NCBI RefSeq assembly: GCF_902806695.1
Contig: NZ_CADCXN010000041.1
Span: forward strand, 1-64,000
DNA from: Candidatus Methylobacter favarea
Lineage (GTDB): Bacteria > Pseudomonadota > Gammaproteobacteria > Methylococcales > Methylomonadaceae
Direction: 5' to 3'
DNA: 64,000 bases
Positions 46,340 to 55,430 of the stretch are shown one piece after another (position 1 is the first letter of the stretch; every line of letters starts with the position of its first letter). Both the position numbers and the translations under genes were made by a program. The notes beneath the pieces are model-generated. The model ran no database searches and was not told where the DNA came from. It was given only the letters and a program-made list of their open reading frames with translations.

Positions 46340-47301
46340 CCTATCAGGCCCCTTCCCGCTCCACTCCCGAATCGCATCAGCGTAACGCTGAGAAACTGGC
46401 CCGCATCCCCATAAAAGTCGAAACAACGCTAACGCCGTTGCGCAAACCCGACTGGATACGAGTAAAAATATCGGCCAGCGATGAAATCACCCGCATAAAA
46501 CATTTATTGCGCGAGCACCAGCTGCATACAGTGTGTGAAGAAGCCGCCTGCCCTAATCTTGCCGAATGTTTTCAGCATGGCACGGCAACCTTCATGATCA
46601 TGGGGGATCTGTGCACGCGCCGCTGTCCTTTCTGCGATGTGGCGCACGGCAAACCCCTGGCGCTGGATAAAGATGAACCCAAAAACCTGGCCAACGCCAT
46701 TAACGGCCTGGAATTAAAATATGTCGTCATTACTTCCGTTGACCGTGACGATTTAAGAGATGGCGGAGCCGGGCATTTTGCCGACTGCATAAGAGAAATA
46801 CGCCGGCAAACGCCTGCTACAAAAATAGAAATCCTGGTTCCGGATTTCCGCGGGCGCATGGATAAAGCCATTGAACTATTGGCCGCCCAGCCATGCGATG
46901 TGTTTAACCATAACCTGGAAACCGTGCCCCGGCTCTATAAACAGGCGCGCCCAGGCGCAGACTACCTGGGATCGCTCGATTTGCTGCAGCGCTATAAAAA
47001 CGCACAACCGCAAACGCCCACTAAATCAGGCCTGATGCTCGGCATAGGCGAACAGCCGGAAGAAGTCCACCAGGTTATGAAGGATTTACTGGAGCACGGC
47101 TGTTCCATGCTCACACTGGGTCAATATCTGCAACCCAGCAAAGCCCATTTACCCGTTAAAAGCTATATCACGCCGGAGCAATTCGATGAATACGGGGCTT
47201 TGGCAAAAACTTTGGGCTTTAAACAAGTCGCCAGCGCGCCTATGGTCAGGTCGTCTTACCATGCTGATCTTCAGGCTAAATCTGTTATCAGCGATAAGTA
47301 A
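46336..47301 (+). CDS. lipA: Lipoyl synthase LipA
   Basis: A 321-residue radical-SAM enzyme that inserts two sulphurs into octanoyl groups. The auxiliary cluster motif is [12 protein letters not shown], and the radical-SAM motif is [10 protein letters not shown]. The substrate region [20 protein letters not shown] and the C-terminal MVRSSYHAD are as in the family. It ends the wall and lipoate operon and converges with recQ, with 14 bases between stops. Confidence 0.96.
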   Translation: MTYQAPSRSTPESHQRNAEKLARIPIKVETTLTPLRKPDWIRVKISASDEITRIKHLLREHQLHTVCEEAACPNLAECFQHGTATFMIMGDLCTRRCPFCDVAHGKPLALDKDEPKNLANAINGLELKYVVITSVDRDDLRDGGAGHFADCIREIRRQTPATKIEILVPDFRGRMDKAIELLAAQPCDVFNHNLETVPRLYKQARPGADYLGSLDLLQRYKNAQPQTPTKSGLMLGIGEQPEEVHQVMKDLLEHGCSMLTLGQYLQPSKAHLPVKSYITPEQFDEYGALAKTLGFKQVASAPMVRSSYHADLQAKSVISDK

Positions 47302-47315
47302 AAGCTATTCTGTAA

Positions 47316-49454
47316 TCAGGCGGTTTGATGCTGCAAAGCCGCCTTGATACAGCGCAAGACGCCATAACCGTATACGCCGTCGAACAGCTCGTAAACAGGT
47401 TTGAGGGCGTTTTTTTGCTCTTCAGGCAAACCAAGAATGCCTTCCTGTATTCTCCTGATGTCCTGCTCCGGCAAGTCAATAACATCCGTCAGCACTAATA
47501 ACCCTTGCTCCAGGTAGCGCGCCAAATGACCGTATATCGTAGTCTCTTGCAGATTTCTTTGTCGGGCAATCTGTTTTACTGTATATCCCAGCCTGAATAA
47601 GGCCACTGATTCAGCCGTGGTATCGGACAGGCCAATGGGACCATTGGGGTTAATATGGAGAAAGTCGCTGATAACAGACAGAAACTCATCGCCGTAAAGG
47701 TCCAGTTTGCGTTTACCGATGCCGGACAGCAGGCTCATTTGCTGGTGATTTACCGGCTTGGCTTCAAGCATTGCCATCAAGGTGGCGTCATGAAAAATAA
47801 CATAAGGCGGCACATCCTGTTCATCGGCTATCGCCCTGCGTTTCGCGCGCAAGGCATTCCAGAGCAATGCGTCCCTATCTGAGCCCAATTGCCTGCCGGC
47901 GCCTTTATTAGCTTTGATTTTCTGCGGCTGCAAGTCCTTGCGCAGCATCAATTGCTGCTCGCCGCGCAGAATCGGCCGGCACGCTTCGGTCAGCTGCAAG
48001 GCGCCAAAACGGTCAAAGTCCACAGCCACCAAGCCGCGCGCAACCAGTTGCCTGAACACCGAGTACCATTGTTTGTCGTCCAGATCAATGCCGATGCCAA
48101 ATGTGGATTGTTTATCATGGGCAAAACTTTTAACCCGCTCTGTGGCCTTGCCCAGTAAAACATCAATTAAATAATTGACGCCGAAGCGTTGCCCGGTACG
48201 ATAAATCCCGGATAACGCCTGTTGCGCGGCTTTGGTTCCATCCCACGTCTCTACCGGCTCCAGACAGGTATCGCAGTTGCCGCAGGGCTGTTCAAGAGTG
48301 TCGCCGAAATAGTTTAATAACGCTTGCCGCCGGCAATGAACCTGCTCGCACAAGGCCAGCATCGCGTCCAGTTTATGATATTCAATGCGCTTATGGGATT
48401 CATCGGCATTTGAACCTGCCAGCATTTGCCGCAGCGTGATGACATCCTGCAGCCCGTAAGCCATCCAGGCATTAGCGGCCAGCCCGTCCCGCCCTGCCCG
48501 GCCGGTTTCCTGATAATAAGCCTCAACGCTTTTAGGCAAATCCAGGTGAGCGACAAACCTGACATTGGGTTTATCTATGCCCATGCCAAAAGCAATGGTG
48601 GCAACAATCACCACACCCTCTTCCTTTAAAAACTGATGCTGATGCTTCTGCCGCAGATTAGCCGTCATGCCTGCATGATAAGCCAAGGCCTTAATGCCTT
48701 TGGTTTTCAGCCATTCAGCCGTTGCTTCAACTTTTTTACGCGATAAACAATAAACGATGCCGGCATCGCCGCCATGTTCAGTCTTAATAAAATCAATCAA
48801 TTGTTGCCGGGCATTTTGTTTCTGGACAATACGGTAACGGATATTGGGGCGGTCAAAACCGCTGAGAAAAAGCCTGGCCTGTTCCAGGCCCAGGCGCAAT
48901 TTAATTTCTTCCCGGGTTTTATCGTCCGCGGTTGCCGTCAGCGCGATGCGCGGAACTTCAGGAAACCGCTCATGCAGCATGGAAAGCTGCAAGTAATCAA
49001 CCCTGAAATCATGCCCCCATTGAGATACGCAATGCGCCTCATCAATTGCAAACAAGGCAATCCGTATGCGTTCAAACAACGCTGACGTTCTGGCTGATGT
49101 CAATCTTTCCGGGGCGATATAAAGTAAATCCAGCTCGCCATCAAGCAGCATCTGCTCGGTTTGCCGCACCTCTTCCATCGTTAAGGTTGAGTTGAGAAAG
49201 GCGGCTTTTACGCCCAGCTGGAGCAGCGCGCTCACCTGATCCTGCATTAAGGCTATCAAAGGAGAAATCACTATACCGACACCGGGCCTGATCAATGCCG
49301 GAATCTGATAGCACAATGATTTGCCGCCTCCCGTCGGCATTAATACCAATGCATCCTGACCCGCCAACAGCTGCTCGATGACTTCCCGTTGCTGGTCTCT
49401 AAAACTGGCATAGCCAAAAACGGTTTTGAGTATTTCAGTCGGCTTGCTATCCAC
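47316..49454 (-). CDS. recQ: ATP-dependent DNA helicase RecQ
   Basis: A 712-residue 3'-5' helicase in recombination repair. Walker A is [12 protein letters not shown] (about 39-50) and the DEAH box is in [17 protein letters not shown]. Motif VI has [12 protein letters not shown]. The RQC domain has its zinc cysteines ([16 protein letters not shown]). An HRDC domain follows (about 530-600), then a helix-turn-helix-like tail with [20 protein letters not shown], seen in the longer RecQ proteins. It is divergent from gshA. Confidence 0.94.
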   Translation of the reverse strand: MDSKPTEILKTVFGYASFRDQQREVIEQLLAGQDALVLMPTGGGKSLCYQIPALIRPGVGIVISPLIALMQDQVSALLQLGVKAAFLNSTLTMEEVRQTEQMLLDGELDLLYIAPERLTSARTSALFERIRIALFAIDEAHCVSQWGHDFRVDYLQLSMLHERFPEVPRIALTATADDKTREEIKLRLGLEQARLFLSGFDRPNIRYRIVQKQNARQQLIDFIKTEHGGDAGIVYCLSRKKVEATAEWLKTKGIKALAYHAGMTANLRQKHQHQFLKEEGVVIVATIAFGMGIDKPNVRFVAHLDLPKSVEAYYQETGRAGRDGLAANAWMAYGLQDVITLRQMLAGSNADESHKRIEYHKLDAMLALCEQVHCRRQALLNYFGDTLEQPCGNCDTCLEPVETWDGTKAAQQALSGIYRTGQRFGVNYLIDVLLGKATERVKSFAHDKQSTFGIGIDLDDKQWYSVFRQLVARGLVAVDFDRFGALQLTEACRPILRGEQQLMLRKDLQPQKIKANKGAGRQLGSDRDALLWNALRAKRRAIADEQDVPPYVIFHDATLMAMLEAKPVNHQQMSLLSGIGKRKLDLYGDEFLSVISDFLHINPNGPIGLSDTTAESVALFRLGYTVKQIARQRNLQETTIYGHLARYLEQGLLVLTDVIDLPEQDIRRIQEGILGLPEEQKNALKPVYELFDGVYGYGVLRCIKAALQHQTA

Positions 49455-49548
49455 AGTATCCGTCTCGCTACGATTATATTTCTTCGATCAGCCAATATCT
49501 TTATAATAGACCGATTATACAGGACTATAGGGAACCAACGCCTCCGCC

Positions 49549-51135
49549 ATGACTAATTTGCAAAATAAGCTTTCAACGCGCCTGGAACAACTTCTGTCAA
49601 ATGGTCATCAACACCTGCTCTGTGGAGGCCTCAAGGGAATTGAAAAAGAAAGCCTGCGAATATCCAAAGACGGTTTTATTGCACAAACACCCCATCCCCA
49701 GGCATTAGGCTCCGCACTGACGCATCCCTTTATCACCACGGATTATTCCGAGGCCCTGCTTGAATTAATTACGCCGCCGTTTGCAAATATAAAAGATACG
49801 CTGAAATATTTGCACGATATTCACGGGTTTGTTTATGCCAATCTGGATAATGAAATATTATTGGCGGCAAGCATGCCGTGCGGCATCGATGGCGATGAAA
49901 GCATTCCCATCGCCGAGTACGGCTTGTCTAATATCGGCCGTATGAAACACGTTTACCGGCACGGCTTATGGCATCGCTACGGCAGGACCATGCAGGCCAT
50001 CGCCGGCATCCATTTTAATTATTCCGTACCGGAAGCTCTGTGGCCGGCATTGAGCGAACAGGAAAATAGTCCTCTAACCCTGAGACAATTTACCGCAGAC
50101 GCCTATTTTGGCTTAATCAGGAATTTTCAGCGGATAGGCTGGTTAATTCTGTATTTATTCGGCGCATCGCCTGCCATCTGCAAAAGCTTTTTTAAAAGCC
50201 GCCCTGCGCTGATGGCGGAATTTGAAGAGTTCGACAGTTGCACCCTTTATCACCCTTATGCGACCTCTTTACGCATGAGCGATATCGGCTACAAAAGTAA
50301 AAACCAGGCTGATTTGGAAATAGATTACAACTCCATAGACGGCTATGTTGCCAGCCTGAGTAAAGCCATTGCCACACCGTATCCCGAGTATGAAAAAATC
50401 GGCATCGTGGTTGACGGTCAATATCGTCAGCTTAACAGCAATATCTTGCAGATTGAAAACGAATTTTACAGCACGATCCGGCCCAAACAAATTACTGAAT
50501 CAGGCGAAAAACCGACCCTGGCTCTTAAACGCCGGGGTTTGCGTTATATAGAAATGCGTTCGCTGGATCTGGATTTGTTTAATCCTATCGGCATAGACGA
50601 AGATAAGGCGCGTTTTATAGAAGCGCTTTTGCTCACCTGCCTGTTCACGGACAGTGCAAAAATTTCGCAACAGGAACACCGGATCAATAATGCCAATCAA
50701 CTGGCTGTAGCGCATTTTGGCAGAAAGCCGGGGCTAAAACTGGACAAAAACAACCAAAAGATTCTTTTACAGGACTGGGCCAGTGAAACTCTTGAGTCCA
50801 TGAAGCCCGTTTGTGAGATCCTTGATAATAATGATTCGGGTAAGCCGTATAGCTCCGCCCTGCAACACCAGCAACCATTACTCCAAAATCCGGATTTAAC
50901 CCCTTCGGCAAGAATTCTGGAGGCCATGGCCCGGCAGAAGGAAAATTTTGGCTATTTTGCATTACGCACCTCTGTTGAACATGCGCATTATTTTCGCCGA
51001 CATAAGCTCAATGAAAGCACAAAACAAAAATTTATTGAAATGTCGAAGCTTTCCCATGTCCAACAAAACGAAATCGAACGCAAGGACCAGCTTCCTTTCG
51101 ATGAGTTCTTAAAGCATTATTTTTCGCAGAAATAG
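49549..51135 (+). CDS. gshA: Glutamate-cysteine ligase (type I)
   Basis: A 528-residue enzyme catalysing the first step of glutathione synthesis, of the gammaproteobacterial GshA class. Blocks include [30 protein letters not shown] with the glutamate and metal ligands, and [14 protein letters not shown] near residue 350. The length is normal. No gshB is nearby. It ends two bases before cysH, suggesting co-transcription of cysteine use and sulphate reduction. Confidence 0.93.
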   Translation: MTNLQNKLSTRLEQLLSNGHQHLLCGGLKGIEKESLRISKDGFIAQTPHPQALGSALTHPFITTDYSEALLELITPPFANIKDTLKYLHDIHGFVYANLDNEILLAASMPCGIDGDESIPIAEYGLSNIGRMKHVYRHGLWHRYGRTMQAIAGIHFNYSVPEALWPALSEQENSPLTLRQFTADAYFGLIRNFQRIGWLILYLFGASPAICKSFFKSRPALMAEFEEFDSCTLYHPYATSLRMSDIGYKSKNQADLEIDYNSIDGYVASLSKAIATPYPEYEKIGIVVDGQYRQLNSNILQIENEFYSTIRPKQITESGEKPTLALKRRGLRYIEMRSLDLDLFNPIGIDEDKARFIEALLLTCLFTDSAKISQQEHRINNANQLAVAHFGRKPGLKLDKNNQKILLQDWASETLESMKPVCEILDNNDSGKPYSSALQHQQPLLQNPDLTPSARILEAMARQKENFGYFALRTSVEHAHYFRRHKLNESTKQKFIEMSKLSHVQQNEIERKDQLPFDEFLKHYFSQK

Positions 51136-51137
51136 TT

Positions 51138-51887
51138 ATGACAACTTTGGATATTCAGCAACTGCAAAGCAGCCTGGCTCATAAAAATCCGCGCATAATA
51201 CTTAAAAAAGCGCTGGAGTTGTTTGATAATATCGCCATCGCGTTCAGCGGCGCGGAGGATGTCGTGCTGATTGATATGGCAATAAACATCAGGAAGAATA
51301 TTCAGGTTTTTTCCCTGGATACCGGCCGCCTGCATCCGGAAACCTACCGTTTCATCGAAAAAGTCAGAAAACATTATCAGCTAGACATAGAACTATTGAC
51401 GCCCGATAGAGAGATACTCGATAACTTTGTTAAAACCAAGGGCCTGTTCAGTTTTTATACAGACGGGCATCAGGAGTGCTGCGGCATCCGTAAAGTTGAA
51501 CCGCTAAAACGCAAATTGGCCCATCTGGACGCCTGGATTACCGGTCAGCGCAAGGACCAAAGCCTGGATACCCGGCAAGATATTCCTGAAGTGCAGATAG
51601 ACACGGCGTTTTCCACTCCCGAGCATCGATTAATCAAATTTAATCCCTTGCTCAACTGGAGTTCCGCGCAGGTCTGGGATTATATAGACGCCTATCAGGT
51701 TCCCTATAATGAACTGCACGAAAGAGGGTTTATCAGCATCGGCTGCGAACCCTGCACTCGCCCGGTGCTGCCCAATCAGCACGAGCGGGCGGGCCGCTGG
51801 TGGTGGGAAGAGGCCACTAAAAAAGAATGCGGGCTGCATGCCGGAAATCTGAAAGATGAAGATACCAAGAAATCCCTTCTTGAGTAG
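51138..51887 (+). CDS. cysH: Adenylyl-sulfate reductase, CysH family with Cys cluster
   Basis: A 249-residue assimilatory sulphate-reduction enzyme. The nucleotide-binding region has [17 protein letters not shown]. Cys114-Cys115 ([10 protein letters not shown]) and Cys203-x-x-Cys206 (GCEPC) form the four-cysteine set of the 4Fe-4S APS reductases; PAPS reductases lack them. The C-terminal KKECGLH supplies the catalytic Cys. So it probably reduces APS directly, without PAPS. The integron cassette array begins 36 bases after its stop. Confidence 0.92.
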   Translation: MTTLDIQQLQSSLAHKNPRIILKKALELFDNIAIAFSGAEDVVLIDMAINIRKNIQVFSLDTGRLHPETYRFIEKVRKHYQLDIELLTPDREILDNFVKTKGLFSFYTDGHQECCGIRKVEPLKRKLAHLDAWITGQRKDQSLDTRQDIPEVQIDTAFSTPEHRLIKFNPLLNWSSAQVWDYIDAYQVPYNELHERGFISIGCEPCTRPVLPNQHERAGRWWWEEATKKECGLHAGNLKDEDTKKSLLE

Positions 51888-51923
51888 CATTCCCAAAAAC
51901 ACCAACCTGCCGCGCTAAAAGCT

Positions 51924-51992
51924 GCCTAACGTTAAAGTAGGGAGCGTATCGCCGGGGACTTTGCCCGAAATGGGTGGGCTTGAGCGTTGAAC
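51924..51992 (-). repeat. attC-like site A (degenerate), end of cassette array
   Basis: Read on the minus strand it starts with GTTCAAC (51986-51992, fits RYYYAAC) and ends with GTTAGGC (51924-51930, fits GTTRRRY). The right core lies in TTTAACGTTAGGC, which is also found at 55212. The 69-base spacing is in the attC range, but the internal symmetry is poor. Confidence 0.6.
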
Positions 51993-52044
51993 TGGGCAGG
52001 TTTACTTTCAGCTATACACAACGAAAAATGTTTTAAGCTTTTGT

Positions 52045-52311
52045 TCATTCATAATGCGTCCACATTCGCAAAATACGAACGACTTTTTCCTGTATGTATA
52101 TTTCATAAACGAGACGGTGTTGAATATTGATTCGTCTTGAATAAGCTCCGGTAAGGTCTCCGACCAGTTTTTCATACGGCGGTGGATTTTGGAATGGGTT
52201 CTTTTCAAGAATAGCCAATAACTCTTGAGCCTTCTGCTTTAACCCGCTTGCCGATAGCTTCTTCGCGTCTTTAAGAGCTTGTTTGGCAAAAACTATCTGC
52301 CAACTCACCAA
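52045..52311 (-). CDS. yoeB: YoeB-type mRNA interferase toxin
   Basis: An 88-residue toxin of the Txe/YoeB branch of the RelE/ParE fold, which cuts mRNA in the ribosome. The family core RRINIQHRLVYEIY and the end MWTHYE, with catalytic His86 and Tyr87, are intact. It overlaps the antitoxin stop by seven bases, so translation is coupled. It sits in the terminal integron cassette, where such pairs are thought to stabilise arrays. Confidence 0.92.
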   Translation of the reverse strand: MVSWQIVFAKQALKDAKKLSASGLKQKAQELLAILEKNPFQNPPPYEKLVGDLTGAYSRRINIQHRLVYEIYIQEKVVRILRMWTHYE

Positions 52312-52547
52312 TCAAGTTCCTTCGCGCTTTCCGCGAGGGGAGCTGCCATGCCTTCTTTGATGGACTCGCGCAAGCCTGGGACGGATAGAAGGTAAAGCGT
52401 TTCCTGAATGGCGCTCCAGTCTTCGGAGGAAATAAGCACAGCAGAGCTGCGCTTGCCTGTAATAATGATGGGTTCGTGAGATTCTGCCGCTTCATCAATA
52501 AGCCGGTACAAATTTGCGCGAGCTTCGCTGGCTTTGAGTGTTTGCAT
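52305..52547 (-). CDS. yefM: YefM/Phd-type antitoxin
   Basis: An 80-residue antitoxin. The N-terminal DNA-binding part has LKASEARANLYRLIDEAAES and PIIITGKRSSAVLISSEDW, and the C-terminal helix that wraps the toxin includes the ETLYLLS segment. The ATG follows AGGAG at good spacing. A canonical promoter with a palindrome in the spacer lies upstream, so the pair is probably self-repressed by the complex, as in other yefM-yoeB operons. Confidence 0.92.
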   Translation of the reverse strand: MQTLKASEARANLYRLIDEAAESHEPIIITGKRSSAVLISSEDWSAIQETLYLLSVPGLRESIKEGMAAPLAESAKELDW

Positions 52548-52561
52548 AAAATGGCTCCTAT

Positions 52562-52585
52562 GAAATAAGGAAATAAGGAAATAAG
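52562..52585. repeat. Three tandem GAAATAAG units in the antitoxin leader
   Basis: The 8-bp unit GAAATAAG is repeated exactly three times between the promoter and the ribosome binding site of the antitoxin gene. Copy-number change here would alter the leader length. Confidence 0.8.
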
Positions 52586-52612
52586 GGTACGCTTTAACGT
52601 ACGCAATGTCAA
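52584..52612 (-). promoter_or_regulatory. Promoter and palindromic operator of the toxin-antitoxin pair
   Basis: On the minus strand TTGACA (52607-52612) is followed after exactly 17 bases by TACCCT (52584-52589), a near-consensus sigma-70 promoter. The palindrome GTACGTTAAAGCGTAC (52587-52602, GTACG/CGTAC arms) fills the spacer and touches the -10 box, where bound antitoxin would block RNA polymerase. Confidence 0.75.
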
Positions 52613-52748
52613 CACGTTTGCAGAGTTGCCCAATATTCCAACAGCTTGTTGCTGATTATCTAGCTGTTTGAACTTCTCAAATATTCTATGATATTGCTGT
52701 AAGTTTTCGAATGAGTCAGACATTGCCTGATTTGTTTGCCAATTTCAT
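52590..52748 (-). pseudogene. Broken first gene of the toxin-antitoxin cassette
   Basis: Just inside the cassette, AAAAGGAAACTT stands before an ATG at 52748 that opens MKLANKSGNV and stops. One frame over, an ATG at 52723 continues MSDSFENLQQYHRIFEKFKQ for about 40 plausible residues and then runs into the promoter of the toxin-antitoxin pair. It looks like a cassette gene with a frameshift whose 3' part was replaced by the pair. Family unknown. Confidence 0.4.
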
Positions 52749-52763
52749 AAGTTTCCTTTTAAC

Positions 52764-52821
52764 GACTAACGTTTGAATTAACGGGCGCGTTAGCGCGTCA
52801 CAGTTGAATGAATTGTTAGGC
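52764..52821 (-). repeat. attC site B
   Basis: On the minus strand it runs from GCCTAAC (52815-52821) to GTTAGTC (52764-52770), 58 bases, with AATTCATTCAA and TTAATTCAAAC as the imperfectly paired L-type boxes and a central CGCG-CTAA-CGCG hairpin. The stop codon of the next gene (TAA, 52816-52818) lies inside the GCCTAAC core, as is typical of cassettes. Confidence 0.85.
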
Positions 52822-53502
52822 ATTAATTGGAACCTGACCAGTTGGCTGCCCATTGGTGGAGAGCAACGGAGTTAAGATGGAAGCCATTAAATCGGTTTGA
52901 ATCTGATTCATCTCATCTGCTAGCTTGTACATATCGCTAAGTGAGACAGGTATAGGTTTCTCAAGTCGCTCGTATCGCTCAATGAATAGCTTCCCAACCG
53001 CTGGTGCTCCGTCTTGGATTGTCCATACTTGATGAATGTATACTGCTCGGCGGTCAAAGACACTTTTGATCTTTGTGTTGATTAGTGCCGCCTGATCTTT
53101 CAAGTGGGGTGTCTTGCACTCAATCAGCGCCTTTAGCATCTCCATCAGTTCACTTATTCGAGCCTTCCCTGTGAAGGCTCGACCGGTGACGCTGTCCAAA
53201 CCGGCGATATGCCAAATCACAGTTCGAATGAGAACCTCGATGCTGGACGAGCTGACAGCAATTTGGCCAATTGCTTCTTGATATGCCTTGGGTGGCCACG
53301 TCCAGTTTCGCTGAGTAGATCCACTTCTAAGGATATCCAGAACCAGCGGGTCTTGTGGGCTTGTGCTCGCAATTTCCTGTGCCTGTTCGGCTGTTATGGC
53401 GATCATGTTTTCGTTCCCATAGCTGTCTTGAGAGCCATCGGCCTCAAATGGGAATACTTGCCACTTTTCAGGGATGAGTTTTTTATAGTATTTCATGCTC
53501 AT
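52816..53502 (-). CDS. Cassette protein of unknown function with an R-x5-H motif
   Basis: A 228-residue cytoplasmic protein; no family recognised. The middle and C-terminal part is helical: SSIEVLIRTVIWHIAGLDS, ISELMEMLKALIE, then FDRRAVYIHQVWTI. The last has the R-x(4-6)-H spacing, followed by W, seen in HEPN-type RNases and related proteins, so a HEPN-like fold is possible but not shown. ATG at 53502 was chosen; a TTG at 53523, right at the attC core, would add seven residues. The stop lies inside attC site B. It fills one complete cassette between sites B and C. Confidence 0.65.
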   Translation of the reverse strand: MSMKYYKKLIPEKWQVFPFEADGSQDSYGNENMIAITAEQAQEIASTSPQDPLVLDILRSGSTQRNWTWPPKAYQEAIGQIAVSSSSIEVLIRTVIWHIAGLDSVTGRAFTGKARISELMEMLKALIECKTPHLKDQAALINTKIKSVFDRRAVYIHQVWTIQDGAPAVGKLFIERYERLEKPIPVSLSDMYKLADEMNQIQTDLMASILTPLLSTNGQPTGQVPINA

Positions 53503-53525
53503 ATTTGATTGAACATCGTCCAATT

Positions 53526-53647
53526 GCCTAACGCAAAGGTAAGGGACGCGCCACTAAAGGACGCTCAGCGAAGCCACCGAACCTTGATAAAAACCAAACT
53601 TCAAAATCGCCAACGGGCAGCGCGTCCCTTTGACCGACTTGTTAGGC
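53526..53647 (-). repeat. attC site C
   Basis: A 122-base site with perfect outer cores: GCCTAAC (53641-53647 on the minus strand) and GTTAGGC (53526-53532). Inner arms AAGGGACGCGC (53541-53551 on plus) and GCGCGTCCCTT (53620-53630) pair perfectly, and GGTCAAAG and CCTTTG form the L-type boxes. This is a textbook gammaproteobacterial attC. Confidence 0.93.
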
Positions 53648-53653
53648 TTTGAA

Positions 53654-54376
53654 TTAGTCACTGAAGCCAATAATAAAATTACGAAGAGCATCTGCAATAT
53701 CACGACGATTCAAATATGTATAGTATCTATCACCGTCTATTTCTGTGTAATTCTTATTTTTGTCTATAAGTTGATAATCCATAGCACCACACCAGTCGTT
53801 AATACGGGCATATCCTGGAGACCGTGGAATTATATTGTCTTTACCGGGTGCGCAGTGCTTAGCCAAGTTAATTCTAAGAAGTTCAATGGCTCGAAATATT
53901 TCCTCGATACCATCCCAAACATTATTTATGCGTTCACGATATTTTGCGTCGTTTTGAAACCTCAACATCTGCTCTTTTCGTATTTCTACAGTTAGATTCT
54001 GAGGATCATCAACCATACTGCTAATTTTTGGTTTAATTCCGCCATTTCTTTGCAATTTTTCAAATTCAAATTTTCTATCGCGCCACATGCGCAAAACTTC
54101 ATAAACTGCGTAAATCCACATTTGAGAAAGAGCTGATACTGCCATTGTAGAATCAGGTGTTCTCTCTATTTCATTGTATTCTCGCAACAGGGTGTACTCA
54201 TATTGGGTGATTAGTTGATCGACTAAGCCAACATTCATTGCTTGCATACCCAAAAAGACATCATCCTCAAAAAAAGATAACTTTTTTAGTCCTGTTGGAA
54301 TAATCGAAAAATTGATTTCATCTAAGTTTTGATAAGAATCGAAACTACCATGAAATTTGTGAGATATAAAATCCAT
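53654..54376 (-). CDS. Cassette protein of unknown function, helical
   Basis: A 240-residue soluble protein; no family recognised with confidence. Helical blocks include MWIYAVYEVLRMWRDRKFEF and RINNVWDGIEEIFRAIELLR, followed by INLAKHCAPGKDN, so an Arg and a His are again six residues apart (RINLAKH). The C-terminal part has a PGYARIN loop and NRRDIADALRNF. AT-richer than the housekeeping neighbours. Its stop lies seven bases from attC site C. There is no attC between this gene and the next, so it shares its unit with the two exported proteins. Confidence 0.6.
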   Translation of the reverse strand: MDFISHKFHGSFDSYQNLDEINFSIIPTGLKKLSFFEDDVFLGMQAMNVGLVDQLITQYEYTLLREYNEIERTPDSTMAVSALSQMWIYAVYEVLRMWRDRKFEFEKLQRNGGIKPKISSMVDDPQNLTVEIRKEQMLRFQNDAKYRERINNVWDGIEEIFRAIELLRINLAKHCAPGKDNIIPRSPGYARINDWCGAMDYQLIDKNKNYTEIDGDRYYTYLNRRDIADALRNFIIGFSD

Positions 54377-54394
54377 ATTTAAAATTCGTGATCG

Positions 54395-54883
54395 CTATTT
54401 GAGGGTGACTTTGACCTCGTAGCCTCTACCTGTTGGCCAATCTTCCCGCACTATATCTACCGTGGCATTTCCGATTTTTTGTGATGTGTTGCTGCCTTTG
54501 GTTATGGCATCAATTAGCTTCTGAGATAATTGCTTTCCCGTTTGCTTATTGCCCAAAATTTTCGCAGCTTTTAAAAGTTCTTGATGCGCCGAAGATGCAG
54601 ATGTTCTATCGTTGACGTTCAACATTAGATTTACCTGCACAACTGAGTTGTTATTTCCTTCAACGTAGAAGGCGATGTTGTTGGCTAACGGAAATCCAGA
54701 ACCAATTTGTTTGTAATCAGATGAGCAACCGAATTCTTGGTCATATTCGTTTTTCCAACCACTGGTTGCTAAACCAAAATCATTGAGAAGGATACAAGCT
54801 TGGGATGGTGCTGTGTTTAATAGCTCGGCACTAGCCACGTTGATGGTGCAAAAGAACAAGATAAATACTGCAAATGAGCGCAT
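54395..54883 (-). CDS. Exported cassette protein of unknown function
   Basis: A 162-residue protein with a clean signal peptide (MRSFAVFILFFCTINVASA, cleavage after about 19). The mature part has two Cys that could form a disulphide (SQACILLNDFG and FGCSSDYKQIG), a strand-rich middle (IAFYVEGNNNSVVQVNLMLN) and a helical then strand C-terminus ending GRGYEVKVTLK. Periplasmic location is likely; function unknown. It lies 18 bases before the previous entry's gene in transcription order, so the two may be co-transcribed. Confidence 0.6.
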   Translation of the reverse strand: MRSFAVFILFFCTINVASAELLNTAPSQACILLNDFGLATSGWKNEYDQEFGCSSDYKQIGSGFPLANNIAFYVEGNNNSVVQVNLMLNVNDRTSASSAHQELLKAAKILGNKQTGKQLSQKLIDAITKGSNTSQKIGNATVDIVREDWPTGRGYEVKVTLK

Positions 54884-54926
54884 ATGATTATTTCCTTAAG
54901 TGGACTACAGCAAAATTAATAATGGG

Positions 54927-55196
54927 TTACTTTACCGTTACTACAATGCGTCCACCCACATCTTCCACTTCGTAGCCATACTGGTAGCCATTACAATAAA
55001 CGTGATACCCTCTTTTGCCGCTCCAACTAAATGGAACTATCGAATCCACATCTACAACATCGCATCTATATCCAGCCGCTTGAATAGCGGCTTGAAGCGC
55101 GGATGCGTTAGATGCGTAAACCATTGATGACATAGGGGATAGCGAAACTACAAATAACGCTTTCACGACGCACTTCTTTTGTTGCTTGTTCATCAT
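54927..55196 (-). CDS. Small exported cassette protein
   Basis: An 89-residue protein with a signal peptide ending near MVYAS (about 29). The mature 60 residues contain a Cys pair (YRCDVVDVDS, YHVYCNGYQYGYEV) and end in VGGRIVVTVK, a compact beta-rich module similar in style to the end of the previous exported protein. ACGGAGAAG precedes the adjacent ATG codons at 55196 and 55193. It is the first gene after the presumed attI-side palindrome, which would give it the strongest expression in the array. Function unknown. Confidence 0.6.
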   Translation of the reverse strand: MMNKQQKKCVVKALFVVSLSPMSSMVYASNASALQAAIQAAGYRCDVVDVDSIVPFSWSGKRGYHVYCNGYQYGYEVEDVGGRIVVTVK

Positions 55197-55211
55197 CTTC
55201 TCCGTAATAAG

Positions 55212-55246
55212 GCCTAACGTTAAATAGGCACCTATTTAGTTTAGGC
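55212..55246. repeat. 35-bp attC-like palindrome at the array edge
   Basis: GCCTAACGTTAAATAGG, CA, CCTATTTAGTTTAGGC form a near-perfect hairpin whose ends resemble attC cores (GCCTAAC and TTTAGGC). At 35 bases it is shorter than normal attC sites. TTTAACGTTAGGC on the minus strand is shared with site A. It may be a minimal or collapsed attC, or the attI-side boundary. Confidence 0.6.
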
Positions 55247-55430
55247 GAATATGTATATTTAACAACGGTGTATTATCACTTTTAACTCTTTAATATGTTG
55301 TTGATATTATTCAACCCGGTTTTGCATAAAAGCCCTACTATGCAAAGAAAATACCCCTCCAAACTCCCTTGCTCAATTTTGCGATCGTATCCGCGTCAAG
55401 CCAGTAATTTCCGAAAAATAAAAGGTGCGA

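Larger units (their letters stand above)
51924..55246 (-). mobile_element. Integron cassette array without integrase (CALIN-like)
   Basis: Between cysH and yacG lie minus-strand genes separated by attC-type sites: a degenerate one at 51924-51992, good ones at 52764-52821 and 53526-53647, and a short attC-like palindrome at 55212-55246. Stops sit in or near the sites, start codons follow closely, one unit is a toxin-antitoxin pair with its own promoter, and the gene products are small, exported or unrecognised. All these are usual for integron cassettes. No tyrosine recombinase with the IntI patch is encoded in the window. Gene order implies that the attI side would be near 55250. Confidence 0.82.

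Noticed and set aside
52271-52723. 150-codon minus-strand frame running through the antitoxin gene
   Set aside because: Only its first 40 or so codons look coding; the rest overlaps yefM in another frame, so it was kept only as a broken gene.
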